A stretch of DNA of 64,000 nucleotides, taken from NCBI GenBank assembly GCA_030587365.1, contig JAUQZE010000023.1, forward strand, positions 1 to 64,000, written 5' to 3'. Positions 63,074-64,000 of the stretch are shown here, piece by piece. The translations under genes and the position numbers were made by a program. Within the stretch, counting starts at the first letter, position 1. The number at the start of each line of letters is the position of its first letter. The notes below the pieces were generated by a model, which saw only the letters and a program-made list of their open reading frames with translations, ran no database searches and had not been told where the DNA came from. This stretch comes from Candidatus Freyarchaeota archaeon. Its GTDB lineage: Archaea; Asgardarchaeota; Jordiarchaeia; Jordiarchaeales; Jordiarchaeaceae.

Positions 63074-63085
63074 AATATTTATATT
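63074..63085 (+). promoter_or_regulatory. TATA box of the VapBC operon
   Basis: AATATTTATATT lies 32-43 bases before the ATG at 63117; leaderless or nearly so. Confidence 0.45.
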
Positions 63086-63116
63086 TTTCCTAATTGTTAT
63101 CATTATTGGTGATTAT

Positions 63117-63362
63117 ATGGTAATTATGGAGAGAAGGAATGTTGATTCCCAAGGGAGATTGCTACTACCATCTTCGTGGAGAAAGAAGCATATGGTAGAC
63201 GGGGACGAGGTCTATATGGTTATTCTCGATGACAGAATTGAGATTTTGCCACTAAAATCTGACCTCAAAAAATTTGTGGATTCGGTTGAGGTTGACATCC
63301 CTGAAGGATCATTTTTGGACTATCACAAGTTAAGAAAAGAGTTAAGAAGGGAGTTCAAATGA
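63117..63362 (+). CDS. vapB: AbrB/VapB-like antitoxin
   Basis: 81 residues: an N-terminal swapped-hairpin DNA-binding domain (ERRNVDSQGRLLLPSSWRKK, then GDEVYMVILDDRIEILPL) and a C-terminal acidic helix that in relatives binds the toxin. It autoregulates the operon in the family. ATG 63117 or 63126 may be used. The stop overlaps the toxin start by four bases (ATGA). Confidence 0.85.
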   Translation: MVIMERRNVDSQGRLLLPSSWRKKHMVDGDEVYMVILDDRIEILPLKSDLKKFVDSVEVDIPEGSFLDYHKLRKELRREFK

Positions 63363-63775
63363 GATTCGTGGACTCTAATGTATTCGTCTATGCCATCCTC
63401 AAACCGAAGAGAAAGCTAACAAAAGAGGAGGAAGAACTTAAAAACAAAGCCAAAATGATTTACCAAAGAATAGTCAAAAATGAGGAAGTAGTCACCTCAG
63501 TTGTACACCTCTCTGAGGTCGCAAATATACTAGAAGATGCGGCGAATCTTACCTACTCAATAAACTTCATTGAAGAAGTTTATAAGACAAAGAACATTCA
63601 AATAGAAGGAGTTACCAAAGAAGACTACTTTTCAGCCACCCTAGAAGCTAAAAACAAAAACATAAGCATAAACGACATGCTAGCATACCTAATAATGTTA
63701 AGAAGAGGAATAGAAGAGATATTTTCCTTTGACAGACACTTCGACAATCTAAAGGTAGTTAGATTGGAAGACTGA
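63359..63775 (+). CDS. vapC: PIN-domain ribonuclease toxin (VapC)
   Basis: 138 residues. Conserved acidic residues of PIN nucleases are visible: Asp 4 in RFVDSNVFVYAIL, Glu in HLSEVANIL, and Asp in SFDRHFDNL near the C-terminus. The first Asp (VDSNVF) and SEVAN box are typical of VapC. Such toxins cut tRNA or other RNA when the antitoxin is degraded. Start ATG 63359 overlaps the antitoxin stop, so the pair is translated together. Confidence 0.88.
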   Translation: MRFVDSNVFVYAILKPKRKLTKEEEELKNKAKMIYQRIVKNEEVVTSVVHLSEVANILEDAANLTYSINFIEEVYKTKNIQIEGVTKEDYFSATLEAKNKNISINDMLAYLIMLRRGIEEIFSFDRHFDNLKVVRLED

Positions 63776-63795
63776 TATAGGAATGGTGAAAATTT

Positions 63796-64000
63796 ATGGC
63801 GTCCGGTAAAGAAATAAAAAAATCTTTGGAGAAATGGACAAGTATATTGGAGCGTCCGGAAATTGCTGAGAAATTTGAGGGATATAACAAAACTATGCAA
63901 TTTATTTTTCCAGATATTAACTTTAAATTGCAGTTAATTTTCCGGGATAAAAAAGTGCGAGTTGAAGAGGATTTGGATGAAAAAGCGGAAATGAGTTTGG
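63796..64000 (+). CDS. SCP2-like sterol carrier domain protein, partial
   Basis: ATG 63796 opens a frame that runs off the right edge after 68 codons (MASGKEIKKSLEKWTSILER). GGTGAA lies seven bases upstream. The segment AEKFEGYNKTMQFIFPDI followed by LQLIFRDKKVRVEED has the strand-helix pattern of SCP2/alkyl sulfatase C-terminal-like lipid carrier domains. It begins 20 bases after the VapC stop. Only the first part is visible, so the call is provisional. Confidence 0.6.
   Translation, partial: MASGKEIKKSLEKWTSILERPEIAEKFEGYNKTMQFIFPDINFKLQLIFRDKKVRVEEDLDEKAEMSL

Noticed and set aside
1..64000. tRNA or rRNA genes
   Set aside because: No cloverleaf with a GTTCGAATC-type arm and no rRNA motif was recognised anywhere; a covariance search would settle this.

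Overview
This window is archaeal, and probably from an Asgard-type (Promethearchaeota) or related deep-branching archaeon. The evidence is AT-rich leaders with TATA boxes, several apparently leaderless or TTG/GTG starts, F420-type LLM reductases, an archaeal phosphoglycolate phosphatase, a thiolase/DUF35 pair, an ADP-forming acetyl-CoA synthetase alpha subunit, and above all a Rab/Ras-like small GTPase beside roadblock-like and longin-like proteins. No rRNA, tRNA, CRISPR array or transposase was recognised. Many zinc-ribbon proteins are present and the genome is loosely packed.

Layout. 1-6.6 kb: acyl-CoA and housekeeping genes on both strands (partial gene, ACD alpha subunit, NAD kinase, AHSA1 and GyrI-like proteins, SlyD-like FKBP, a small 2[4Fe-4S] ferredoxin, acyl-CoA dehydrogenase). 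7-9.4 kb: a GTPase cell-biology module (roadblock-winged helix protein, small GTPase, divergent longin-like coiled-coil protein). 9.6-15.2 kb: a 1408-residue protein that joins a GCS2-type ligase domain to Ig-like domains and Pro/Gln repeats, convergent with a protein joining a Cdc48 N-domain to a von Willebrand A domain. 15.7-32.4 kb: an accessory region dominated by a family of tandem ~105-residue OB-like repeats (four genes with 4, 2, 4 and 1 repeats plus one decayed copy; two genes carry an N-terminal zinc ribbon). Between these lie orphan coiled-coil, helical and membrane proteins, a zinc-ribbon/PH-like operon, an amidohydrolase and a lipoate ligase-like gene. 32.7-38 kb: second amidohydrolase, radical SAM protein with a PolX-type helix-hairpin-helix tail, nitroreductase, and a MoxR ATPase/vWA pair. 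38.6-46.6 kb: broken zinc-ribbon protein, membrane proteins, a CoA-transferase A/B pair followed by two LLM oxidoreductases, and a QueG-like Fe-S protein. 46.6-50.4 kb: phosphoglycolate phosphatase, HdrD-like Fe-S protein, DUF35 and thiolase. 50.8-56.5 kb: tandem paralogues with ACPLC motifs, a decayed LarA-like gene, a secreted/membrane pair and a disrupted ClC channel. 56.6-64 kb: HTH/zinc-ribbon regulator with nitronate monooxygenase, YbjN-like protein, second lipoate ligase-like gene, zinc alcohol/glucose dehydrogenase, two tandem methyltransferases, a VapBC pair and the start of an SCP2-like gene.

How they fit together. The metabolic genes (ACD, acyl-CoA dehydrogenase, CoA-transferase, thiolase/DUF35, nitronate monooxygenase, LLM reductases, HdrD-like protein, ferredoxin) suggest fermentative or syntrophic breakdown of acyl-CoA compounds with energy recovery through CoA thioesters; this is inference from families. 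The most novel material is the OB-like repeat family, the two unusual fusion proteins at 9.6-15.2 kb and the GTPase/roadblock/longin cluster. Several genes carry visible lesions (ClC channel, zinc-ribbon tail, LarA-like gene, one OB-like copy), so either decay is active here or the assembly has some base errors.
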